From contig JAFYQC010000055.1 in the NCBI GenBank assembly GCA_017547265.1, forward strand, positions 1 through 12,745: a stretch of 12,745 nucleotides of DNA. Direction: 5' to 3'. The stretch's first letter is position 1, and each line of letters opens with the position of its first letter. The notes beneath the pieces were generated by a model. That model saw nothing but the letters and a program-made list of their open reading frames with translations. It was not told the origin of the DNA and did no database searches. The position numbers and the translations under genes are program-made. Of the stretch, positions 1-7,022 are shown one piece after another. This stretch comes from Kiritimatiellia bacterium (GTDB taxonomy: Bacteria > Verrucomicrobiota > Kiritimatiellia > RFP12 > UBA1067).

Positions 1-3000
1 GCGATTCCGCCAGAGAACGAGCCACGCTGCTGGATACGGAACGACGTCTCAAGGACAAATACGCCCTTGTTCAGCCGGTCGATATAGTAGTGCGTCACAG
101 TGTCCTTGGTAGACTGGTAGTTCCCTACCCCGTCATGCCAGCGGTATTCCGAAAGGACATCCACCGGCTCGGCGCACGCAGGGCGCTCGTCCGAGAGGTG
201 GACGAACTCGTATGTCCTGTCGCTCGTGATCTCAAGCCGCGCGACGATTTCGTCGCCTGGCTCAAGCGCCTCGCCAAGCACCGCGAGACGAGTCCCCTCT
301 GCGCCCTTCGTCTTCTTGTAGTACTTCTTTTCAACCCGAAGCTCCTTTGGCTCGTGCGCGCGCACCTTGAGGACATCCTCGAAGTAAGACCAGTGGACGC
401 CACCCCAGGAGACTCCCTTCTCGCCTGCGCCCTTGAAGGTTATCTCACCCATTTCGGGTTTGATGGCGGCGGAATCGTAGCGGACAGACCACATGCCTGT
501 ACCAGTTTCGACCGAATGCGCCGCCGAGACGGCGGCTCTCCCAGTTAGAACTGATTTGGGGTCAACCTTAACCCCGCCGAGCGTCACTTCCGCAAGAGTG
601 TCGCCAGCGAGAAGATCTGCGCCACCGCCAAGCATAAGCGCATAGATCGCGTCTGCCGTCGCGGCAGTCGTCGTCCAATCCTGCGTCTGCTTCTGCTTTA
701 GAAGCCACACATTGCACGCCTCGGCGCTTGCCTCGTCCTTAGTCACCTCGCGGAACGCCTCGACTATGATCGCCTGCGTCGATACTGGCGCCGCGAATAC
801 GCTCGACGAGAAGAAGTACGGCCGCTTCCAGTACATGCCGAGCTCGTCAGAAAGAACACCGCGCTCTTTGATTGACGCCATTATCTCGTTTGCCACCTTC
901 ACTTCGCCGCGGCGCTTCAGCGCAATCGCCGCCAGCGCCTGAGATTCAAGCCCTAGATCGGTCCATTCCTTCTTGATGTGGTCGACGAACAGTTTCGCGT
1001 CCTTCTCGTTCTTCGCCGTGGGGACGCCGGCAAACGAATGGAGGTAGAGCCAGCGAATGTCGAAGCCGTTGACTCGGAACGGTATCTTCAGTTTTTCCTC
1101 GTTCCTCAGCCGTTCCTTTACATCCTCCGCGACCTCTCGGTCAAGTGCTGCAGTCGCACTGGCGAAGAAGTTAGGATACTCGTATTTCGCAAGGAAGTTG
1201 AGCCGCGCGAATCCTGTGAGAATGTAGAGCGTGATGCCCGAGGACGACGGACCGCCCGGGAACCACGGCCAGAGTCCATCGCCATTCCGCTCAAGCCGCA
1301 GCTTCTCAATACAGCGGTCTTGCTCGCTCTTGAGGCGGTCCTTGCCGAAGAGGTCGCCGAGCCGCGCGCGGGCAGCAGTCTCATGCTCCGCCTCGCGCAC
1401 CCACGGCGTCGCCTCGAGCGCAATCGCCTTCAGTTGCGGATTGGTTTCCAGCGGGCTCTTAAGCGCCTCGGCGCCAGCCGCCTTCCACGCATCGAACGTC
1501 TCGCGGATTCGCGGATCGGAATTCGCGATAAAGTCGCCAAGTGCGTTCGCGTAGTAGCGGCTAAATGTCTGCTCGCAGCATTCGTGCGGAAACTCCATAA
1601 GGTACGGAAGCGACAGCACCGCGTACCACGCCGGACGCGACACCGCGCGAACGGTCAGGTCCTGGTGACGAATCGTGTCGGACTCCTTGCTCGCAAGGAG
1701 ATTGTCGAGCTTAAACGACTTTGTCTCGTTGCCGCGCGCGTTGAGCTGCACCGCCTCACGGACGAGTATGCGCCGTGCAAGGACGGGAAGCACGCCTTCC
1801 TCGCCGTCCGTGAACGTTTCACCTTTCGCCTTGGCTACATACCTCAAATAGCCACAGCCGTCGGGAATCGCAACGCGGAACTCAAAGGTCTTCGACTCAT
1901 GCGGAGCAAGCGAGAAAGTCTGGCTCTTTGGTAGGGGCCGCTCTCCGAGCGGACCGCGGGCGTCTCGGAGGTAACCGCCCCCTGCGGGGGTTTGCAACCC
2001 ATGGGGAAGCAAACACGCCGAGCGAAGCGAGTGCCGAGACGCCCCTACCAACTCCTCCACGTCCAACTCTACAATGCCGCTTTGCGGCGCGTCTTCCGTG
2101 TTCGTCACCTTGACGGGGAAGAGGAAGTCGTCGCCTTCGCGGGCGAAGCGCGGCGGATTCGGCTCGCACATAAGCGGCTTCGTCGTCACGATCTTGTCGT
2201 TGCGGAATATTCCGCCGCGGAGGTCGTTGTCGTGCGCGACCATTAGGAGCTTCCAGCCCGTCAGCGCATCTGGCGCGGTAAAGGTAAACGAAACATTTCC
2301 GTCGGCATCCGTCTCCAAGTCGGGGAAGAAGAACGCCGTCTCCTTCAGGTTCTTGCGCGGCGCTGCATCGAGCGAATTCTCATCTTCTGATTCCGCACGA
2401 CTGTAAGAGGCATTATCATCATCGCCAAAACACCTCTCCATAGCAGGCGCGGCTGCACAGCACACCATGTCCTCGCATGCCTCCTCCATTACAGGCGCGC
2501 CTGCGAACGCTGCGCCTATGGATCCGCGAACAGATTTGCGCAACACCATTGCATTCCCTTGCATGGAAGGGAAAATTCTCCACGACGGCCAGCGATAGTC
2601 AAACCCCTGGAGCATGGACGGGAATCGACCATCGAGACGATACAATTCATGTACGTTGTTCGCCAGCTGAGGCGTCGAGATATAGTGTGTCCACGGCGTA
2701 AAGTGGCCCGAAAAGCCAAGCGACACATCGTGCCACTTGTAGGCGTCTAAAGAACGGTCATACATAAAGGCGAGGACTTCCGCCGGACCCGATACCTTGA
2801 ACTTCCAAGTTTCTTCGGCTCCGGAGGTGAGCTTGCTCGTCAGATGCTCGGCCGTGATCTCAAGATACTTGTTGTCCCACGGCACGTTCACCGTCGTGCC
2901 GTTCGAATAGAGTCGGTTCTCGCGGAGGAACGTCGTCTCGATGCGGATTTCACCGCGATGCTCGTCCTTGATCGGGAGCTCGTAGAGCCATGTCTGTGAA

Positions 3001-6000
3001 TCGTTGGTAGGGGCGCCTGTCCCCAGGCGCCCGCGGGCGTCTCGGAGAGACGCCCCTACCATCTTATCGAGAATAACTCTTCCGTTGTTCGTCACCTTAA
3101 TGCGGCAGAAGCCCGACTCGTAGCCAGTGCCCCAGTAGACGCGCATAGTCTCGCCGACCTTGACCGTGCCCTTTTCGGAACAGAAGAACTCTGGCACGGT
3201 AAGCCCAAGCGACTTCGCCTCGGGATCGAACACGCAGACATGGTCATAGTCCTTTACGGTCTTGCCGTTCGGGTCCTTCGCCTCGAATACGAGCCGGTAC
3301 GCGCCTATGCCAAGGTTGAGATCACCTTTCCAACGGTCAGCGGCCTGGCAGTCCGCGGACGGCTGGGGACAGCCGCCCCTACCATCTGCAGCACCAATTT
3401 CAAGCGACAGGACTTCTTCGCCCTGCTCCCAAGTCTTCCAATCCCACGGGCCTTTCGTGTTGCGATCATATCCATAGCGCCCCTCGCCTGCCGGCTTGCG
3501 GACAGGACGTGCAGGGGATTTAAGCCGATAGACCTTGAGCGTGCCTCTTACTGGCAGCTCCGCGCCAGCAAGCGACTCGAGCACCACATTTGCAGTGAGA
3601 GGTTTCCCTGACTCATGCCACTCGCCTTCCGTCCATACGCTCGCGCGCCAGGCAACGGTGCCGATCTCAAACGACTCCTCGGCCGTCCGCTCCTCTCCCG
3701 TACCGTCAGTCACTTCAGCCGTCACGGTAAAATCAAACGACGGATCGCCAGCAAGGTCGGCGGTTGGCGAAGCAACTGGAGTGAACGTCACTTTGAAGAC
3801 GCCGTTCTCGTCCGTCTCCACTTCGCCTTTCGCGACAAAGTTCTCCCCGTCGTCATCGCTCTTGCCGCCAAACCAGCGCCACCATTCGGGATAGCGCGTC
3901 GCGCGCTCAACATTCCACTTGACCTTTGCATGCTGGACGGGGAGTCCAGAGTATGCAAGTGCCTTGCCCGTTACCGTAACCTGCTCGCCAAGCATTGCCT
4001 TTTCGGGCGCCCCCTCGAACTGTGCCGTAAACTTCGGCCGCTTGTATTCCTCGACATTGACTTGCTTGTTCGACTCGCCGCGACGGCCGTCAAAAAGCTG
4101 ATACCAGGCATTGATAGTATATCGGCCCGTCAGTCGATCGCTTGGCGCCACGAAAGTATGGACAAACGAACCCCACTTGTTGGGCTTGAAGCGCACCGAG
4201 GCGACATTCTTTCCATTTGGATCCTTAAGCGTCAGGTTTATATGCATCTGCGTCTGCGTGCGGAAGTCGCGCGTGAGCGAATCGGCATGGTAGGCGATTC
4301 CCTTGACCTTGATTTCCTGCCCGGGTCGGTAGAGAGAGCGATCGGTGAAAAGGTCGATAAACTCTACGGTCTTGTCCGTCTCGTAGACATAGCCAGACCC
4401 TTCGCTTCCGAGCGACAGCACTTCATTGCCGTCAAAAAGCACGCGCACATAGCGGTTGAAAGAATTGTAGTTGTTCTTGTCTGGCACAACGGCCTCGAAG
4501 TCGCCGTTCGCATCGGTAGCATACTTCTCCCTGAGGACTTGCAAGCGTCCGCCCTTCTCAGGATAACCCCACAGCTCCACCGTCGCGCCCTTGAGCGGCT
4601 CGCCAGACTCCGCAAGGTAAACTGTCCCCTTGAATTCTCCATTGCCAGTTTTCATCGCAAGTGCAAGCGATGTCACGGTGACATATTCCGCAAAGAGTGG
4701 AAGCTTGTCCGCGCCAAACTTCTCGTTCGCCGCGGCGTAGAGGACATAGTGCCCTGGCTTGAGATCGGTCGGCACAGGGAGCTTAAATGACTGCTGTTCG
4801 TAACCGGATTTAAGCGGCAGCGCTTCCTTCCACTCCTTCGCTGGCGCGCGCTTCAAGTATTTATCTCGTATCGCTGAACTGGAGTTGGAATTGCGCGGAT
4901 TCGATCCCATCGAAAGGTCGGACACGAGATCGCCAAACGACACGGGAACGAGACGAAAATGAACTTCGCTTAAGTTCTCGACCTCAACCGTGATTTCAGG
5001 CCACGGCGCAGACCAGTTGCGCTCCACGTCAACCAAGAGCGTAGGCATCTCAATCGCTGCCACGATGTTGGCACACATCTTGCCGCCTGGCGAATTAGGA
5101 TATTTCTTGGCATAAATTGCGGCAAGATCGTGTGCTGCGACGAGATCTGGCTTAGTGCTTTGCCGCATAAGATCGGCTCTTTTCGCGGCGGCGATTGCAA
5201 CCACTTCGGTCTTGCCGTCGTATTCCTCGATAAATCCATCGAGAAACTTCTCAAACGCGGCATCACTCTCCTTTTGCGGCTTCTCGTCGAAGGAGTGAAT
5301 GTATTCGGCACGGTCGATCTCGGCAAATGCGCGGGCATCGGTGTTCCCGTCAGCAATGTGGAACGCGATGAGCGCGTCGTAAAGCGCAACACCCTTTTCG
5401 AGAGTCTTGTCGGGGATTGTCGATCCGTAGAAAGATATGGCGTCGCGCACGGCAAAGTCGTAAAGCGTGGGGCAGTAGGGCTCGGGATAGGTCCCGGGAT
5501 CGAAGAGCGACGTCCAATCTGCGAGTTTCTGGTTTTTCAACTCGTTGGAAAAGGAAAACACCTTCTCAAATTGAGATTCAAGGGTTGATGCAATTTTCTC
5601 CGGCGACCACGGCGGCATCTTGTCCTTCGCCGCGTCATCGTCGAGCTTCGTCGGCATCGCTCCACCCCAACGCCAGCGGCGCGAGTTCTCCTGGTAGGTA
5701 TGGGCAAGGTGGAGTTGGAGGACGGCCTGGAGCGGAGCGGGCTTCGCGTCAACAGACGCGGCAAAGGCGGGCAGCCAGTCGGCTGTCTGTTCGTCCGTAA
5801 ACTCCTGCATTGCCCGCTCGCGGACTAGAAACGCCCGCGCCGCATCCGGCCAGCGCTGTGCAACCGTGGCCTCGCGTTCGATTTCCTCAACCTTGTTCGT
5901 GACTGTGCGCGGAAGGCCCTTCCTCTGCGCCTCTGAGACCTCTTTCCAGGCATTTTCAAAGTCATATTCACCCATGGCAGCTCCATTCAGCGCGACTGCG

Positions 6001-6056
6001 GCGACAAGCGCAGCGACAATACGCGCGATTCCCCTTCGGACAGAAATTTCTTTCAT
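1..6056 (-). CDS. Exported thioester alpha-2-macroglobulin family protein, C-terminus beyond window
   Basis: Reading from ATG at 6056 I find one uninterrupted frame of 2018 codons to the window edge. Residues 1 to about 28 form a signal peptide (Arg-rich start, hydrophobic core, small residues before GEYD), so the protein is exported. A helical N-terminal region is followed by macroglobulin domains: an MG1-like domain from about 335, a carboxypeptidase-regulatory-like segment from about 470, and an MG domain with TDRSLYRPGQ at 571-580. A Cys-containing bait-like linker spans about 1170-1233. The conserved A2M core starts at RKNLKETAFFFP (1234 onward). The thioester motif CCEQ is at 1493-1496 inside HECCEQTFSRYYAN, followed by the helical toroid and a final beta domain ending near GSFSGGI, close to the usual family end. 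Bacterial homologues are thought to trap proteases in the periplasm or cell envelope. Three palindromic inserts lie at residues 892-908, 1000-1017 and 1337-1376. No pbpC neighbour is visible. Confidence 0.93.
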   Translation of the reverse strand, partial: MKEISVRRGIARIVAALVAAVALNGAAMGEYDFENAWKEVSEAQRKGLPRTVTNKVEEIEREATVAQRWPDAARAFLVRERAMQEFTDEQTADWLPAFAASVDAKPAPLQAVLQLHLAHTYQENSRRWRWGGAMPTKLDDDAAKDKMPPWSPEKIASTLESQFEKVFSFSNELKNQKLADWTSLFDPGTYPEPYCPTLYDFAVRDAISFYGSTIPDKTLEKGVALYDALIAFHIADGNTDARAFAEIDRAEYIHSFDEKPQKESDAAFEKFLDGFIEEYDGKTEVVAIAAAKRADLMRQSTKPDLVAAHDLAAIYAKKYPNSPGGKMCANIVAAIEMPTLLVDVERNWSAPWPEITVEVENLSEVHFRLVPVSFGDLVSDLSMGSNPRNSNSSSAIRDKYLKRAPAKEWKEALPLKSGYEQQSFKLPVPTDLKPGHYVLYAAANEKFGADKLPLFAEYVTVTSLALAMKTGNGEFKGTVYLAESGEPLKGATVELWGYPEKGGRLQVLREKYATDANGDFEAVVPDKNNYNSFNRYVRVLFDGNEVLSLGSEGSGYVYETDKTVEFIDLFTDRSLYRPGQEIKVKGIAYHADSLTRDFRTQTQMHINLTLKDPNGKNVASVRFKPNKWGSFVHTFVAPSDRLTGRYTINAWYQLFDGRRGESNKQVNVEEYKRPKFTAQFEGAPEKAMLGEQVTVTGKALAYSGLPVQHAKVKWNVERATRYPEWWRWFGGKSDDDGENFVAKGEVETDENGVFKVTFTPVASPTADLAGDPSFDFTVTAEVTDGTGEERTAEESFEIGTVAWRASVWTEGEWHESGKPLTANVVLESLAGAELPVRGTLKVYRLKSPARPVRKPAGEGRYGYDRNTKGPWDWKTWEQGEEVLSLEIGAADGRGGCPQPSADCQAADRWKGDLNLGIGAYRLVFEAKDPNGKTVKDYDHVCVFDPEAKSLGLTVPEFFCSEKGTVKVGETMRVYWGTGYESGFCRIKVTNNGRVILDKMVGASLRDARGRLGTGAPTNDSQTWLYELPIKDEHRGEIRIETTFLRENRLYSNGTTVNVPWDNKYLEITAEHLTSKLTSGAEETWKFKVSGPAEVLAFMYDRSLDAYKWHDVSLGFSGHFTPWTHYISTPQLANNVHELYRLDGRFPSMLQGFDYRWPSWRIFPSMQGNAMVLRKSVRGSIGAAFAGAPVMEEACEDMVCCAAAPAMERCFGDDDNASYSRAESEDENSLDAAPRKNLKETAFFFPDLETDADGNVSFTFTAPDALTGWKLLMVAHDNDLRGGIFRNDKIVTTKPLMCEPNPPRFAREGDDFLFPVKVTNTEDAPQSGIVELDVEELVGASRHSLRSACLLPHGLQTPAGGGYLRDARGPLGERPLPKSQTFSLAPHESKTFEFRVAIPDGCGYLRYVAKAKGETFTDGEEGVLPVLARRILVREAVQLNARGNETKSFKLDNLLASKESDTIRHQDLTVRAVSRPAWYAVLSLPYLMEFPHECCEQTFSRYYANALGDFIANSDPRIRETFDAWKAAGAEALKSPLETNPQLKAIALEATPWVREAEHETAARARLGDLFGKDRLKSEQDRCIEKLRLERNGDGLWPWFPGGPSSSGITLYILTGFARLNFLAKYEYPNFFASATAALDREVAEDVKERLRNEEKLKIPFRVNGFDIRWLYLHSFAGVPTAKNEKDAKLFVDHIKKEWTDLGLESQALAAIALKRRGEVKVANEIMASIKERGVLSDELGMYWKRPYFFSSSVFAAPVSTQAIIVEAFREVTKDEASAEACNVWLLKQKQTQDWTTTAATADAIYALMLGGGADLLAGDTLAEVTLGGVKVDPKSVLTGRAAVSAAHSVETGTGMWSVRYDSAAIKPEMGEITFKGAGEKGVSWGGVHWSYFEDVLKVRAHEPKELRVEKKYYKKTKGAEGTRLAVLGEALEPGDEIVARLEITSDRTYEFVHLSDERPACAEPVDVLSEYRWHDGVGNYQSTKDTVTHYYIDRLNKGVFVLETSFRIQQRGSFSGGI
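1930..2049 (-). repeat. In-frame palindromic element B, 120 bp, composite with a nested palindrome
   Basis: The ends are a perfect 11-bp inverted repeat, TTGGTAGGGGC / GCCCCTACCAA (1928-1938 and 2041-2051). Inside is a small hairpin (CCGCTC, loop TCC, GAGCGG), then the central CCGCGG, then GGGCGTCTCGG pairing with CCGAGACGCCC across a 65-base loop. That loop contains its own palindromes: CCCCC-TGC-GGGGG, and GTTTGC...GCAAAC around CCCATGGG, and ends in GAGCGAAGCGAG. The element is exactly 40 codons, has no stop in the gene's frame, and encodes residues 1337-1376, between the A2M core domain and the next MG strand, where homologues are variable. Confidence 0.85.
2434..2500 (-). repeat. Degenerate in-frame 48-bp duplication in the bait-like linker
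   Basis: Two similar blocks lie 48 bp apart (16 codons): plus-strand CTCCATAGCAGGCGCGG at 2436-2452 and CTCCATTACAGGCGCGC at 2484-2500. On the protein they give APVMEE and APAMER, separated by a Cys-containing stretch (CEDMVCC). They sit immediately before the acidic linker preceding the A2M core domain, where homologues have low-complexity, fast-changing sequence. This may be a diverged tandem duplication or chance similarity in Ala/Pro-rich codons. Confidence 0.4.
3006..3060 (-). repeat. In-frame palindromic element A, 55 bp, two-hairpin form
   Basis: This is the cleanest copy. The termini are GGTAGGGGCG / CGCCCCTACC. Between GGTAG (3006-3010) and CTACC (3056-3060) sit two perfect 9-bp hairpins: GGGCGCCTG-TCCC-CAGGCGCCC (3011-3032) and GGGCGTCTC-GGA-GAGACGCCC (3035-3055), joined by GC so that the middle reads CCGCGG. 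The outer 5-bp stem would close a three-way junction. It encodes residues 1000-1017 of the alpha-2-macroglobulin (starting VGASLRDARG) without a stop, in a linker between predicted strands. The length is not a multiple of three, so flanking bases or a small target-site change must restore the frame. Confidence 0.88.
3335..3383 (-). repeat. In-frame palindromic element C, 49 bp, degenerate copy
   Basis: Read on the gene strand it starts GGTAGGGGCGGCTG, then loop TCCC, then CAGCCGTCCGCGGAC, so it shares the left end, the CTGTCCCCAG core and the CCGCGG centre with element A. The right half is eroded (GCGG.CTG.CAG.CCGC pairing imperfectly, ending GCTGACC instead of CTACC). It adds about 16 residues (892-908: GRGGCPQPSAD and so on) between GAAD and RWKGDLNLG, which would read smoothly if joined directly. 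Erosion suggests it is the oldest of the three insertions. Confidence 0.7.
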
Positions 6057-6062
6057 GTCCGC

Positions 6063-6091
6063 ATTATAGACAAAATTCCGCCGCTATGCAA
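6063..6091 (-). promoter_or_regulatory. Sigma-70-type promoter of the alpha-2-macroglobulin gene, predicted leaderless
   Basis: On the minus strand a -35 box TTGCAT (6086-6091) and a perfect -10 box TATAAT (6063-6068) are separated by 17 bp. Only GCGGAC lies between the -10 box and ATG, so the normal start point falls on or next to the A of ATG at 6056. No Shine-Dalgarno sequence is present. A run of seven T (6096-6102) just upstream of the -35 box could act as an UP-like element. It directly follows the speB stop codon and could also assist termination, but no good stem precedes it. Confidence 0.8.
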
Positions 6092-6103
6092 CGGCAAAAA
6101 AAG

Positions 6104-6958
6104 CTAAAGCGCCAGCAGCTCTTCGCGAAGAAGCTTGCAGGCGAGAGCCGTCGAGCGGCCGGTCGGATCGAGTGCGGGAGAGAGCTCAACATTGTCGAGA
6201 GCGACCACATTCAAATTCTTGCAGATCTGGCGCAAGTCGCCGAGAAGCTGAATGAACTTGAACCCGCCCGCCTCCTGCGTTCCAGTACCGGGAAATTCGG
6301 CAGGATCTAGGACGTCGAGATCGACCGTCAGGTAGACAGGCACATCGGAACCGATTTTCTTGATAACTTCCGGAAGAGTGCTATCCAAGAAAAGCTCGGT
6401 CGTGACATGTCCGTCCTTCATGAACCGCCTCTCATCGCGGGTTCCAGAGCGTATGCCAAACTGGAATATCCGCCCATCGCCGAGAATGTCGTGGCAGCGC
6501 CTGAGGACACACGCGTGCGAGAGCTTTACGCCAAGATAGTCCTCGCGCAAATCCGCGTGCGCGTCGAAATGGACTATGTGCAAGTCGGGATACCGCTTCG
6601 CTACGGCGCGTACGCTGCCGAGTGTGACGAGATGCTCGCCGCCAAGCAGGAACGGAATCTTCCCTGCGTCAAGGATCTCCGAAGCGCGCGATTCGATCAT
6701 GTCGAGGGCGGCGTCAGGCGCGCCAAACGGAAGCTCAAGATCGCCAGAGTCGAAGACAGAAGTGTCTTCGACGAGGTCGCGGTCCTGTCGCATCGAATAA
6801 GTCTCTATGCCAAACGACTCCGCACGCATCGCGGCGGGCCCAAAGCGCGTACCCGGGCGGAAACTTGTCGTGGAGTCGTACGGCGCGCCAAACAAGACGA
6901 CCCTCGCGTCGTCAAACGGCTTGTCGCACCCGATGAACTGGTTTAGCTGAGGTTCCAT
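6104..6958 (-). CDS. speB: Agmatinase (arginase/ureohydrolase family)
   Basis: A 284-residue, cytoplasmic, Mn-dependent ureohydrolase of normal family length. Metal ligands are all visible: H109 in GGEH (106-109), D132, H134 and D136 in DAHADLR, and D213/D215 in DLDVLDPAEFPGTGT. The last motif with its PGTGTxEAGG continuation favours agmatinase over arginase. It hydrolyses agmatine to putrescine and urea; in thermophile-type pathways homologues instead act on N1-aminopropylagmatine to give spermidine directly, and sequence inspection cannot separate the two. The nearby speA and speE on the same strand support a polyamine role. It has its own promoter 23 bp upstream, and its start is preceded by an AAAGGGG ribosome site. 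The annotation is firm; the exact substrate is not. Confidence 0.92.
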   Translation of the reverse strand: MEPQLNQFIGCDKPFDDARVVLFGAPYDSTTSFRPGTRFGPAAMRAESFGIETYSMRQDRDLVEDTSVFDSGDLELPFGAPDAALDMIESRASEILDAGKIPFLLGGEHLVTLGSVRAVAKRYPDLHIVHFDAHADLREDYLGVKLSHACVLRRCHDILGDGRIFQFGIRSGTRDERRFMKDGHVTTELFLDSTLPEVIKKIGSDVPVYLTVDLDVLDPAEFPGTGTQEAGGFKFIQLLGDLRQICKNLNVVALDNVELSPALDPTGRSTALACKLLREELLAL

Positions 6959-6964
6959 GTCGAT

Positions 6965-6979
6965 GCCCCTTTACGGGGC
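6965..6979 (-). promoter_or_regulatory. Stem-loop covering the speB ribosome-binding site
   Basis: The speB leader reads GCCCC-GTAAA-GGGGC on the minus strand, a perfect 5-bp stem whose 3' arm is the GGGG of the Shine-Dalgarno sequence, 7 bases before ATG. The predicted start point (about 6975) lies inside the 5' arm, so the hairpin forms fully only if transcription begins a few bases upstream or reads through from the hydrolase gene. In that case speB translation would be damped. This is inference from sequence alone. Confidence 0.45.
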
Positions 6980-6981
6980 GT

Positions 6982-6990
6982 ATTATACCA
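6982..6990 (-). promoter_or_regulatory. Extended -10 promoter of speB
   Basis: The minus strand carries TGGTATAAT: a perfect TATAAT (6982-6987) with the TGn extension. No convincing -35 hexamer is present at 16-18 bp upstream, as expected when an extended -10 compensates. It lies in the 64-bp gap between the hydrolase stop and speB. Confidence 0.7.
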
Positions 6991-7022
6991 TATTCCGCAG
7001 CCGCCCTTTCCTCGCGCCTGGA

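Noticed and set aside
978..1934. A 318-codon plus-strand open frame
   Set aside because: It is antisense to the alpha-2-macroglobulin gene, whose minus-strand translation shows clear family motifs; the plus-strand protein is Arg-rich, has no recognisable domain and is a GC-rich shadow frame.
3615..4790. A 391-codon plus-strand open frame
   Set aside because: Same reason: it lies opposite the MG domains of the alpha-2-macroglobulin and its composition is that of an antisense frame.
6096..6136. Intrinsic terminator at the end of speB (T7 run with upstream palindrome CTTCGCGAAG)
   Set aside because: The palindrome is about 15 bases from the T-run, has almost no loop, and lies in coding sequence; the T-run is better explained as part of the next promoter's upstream region.
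6407..6946. A 179-codon plus-strand open frame opposite speB
   Set aside because: It is the mirror of conserved agmatinase codons; no ribosome site or family motif.
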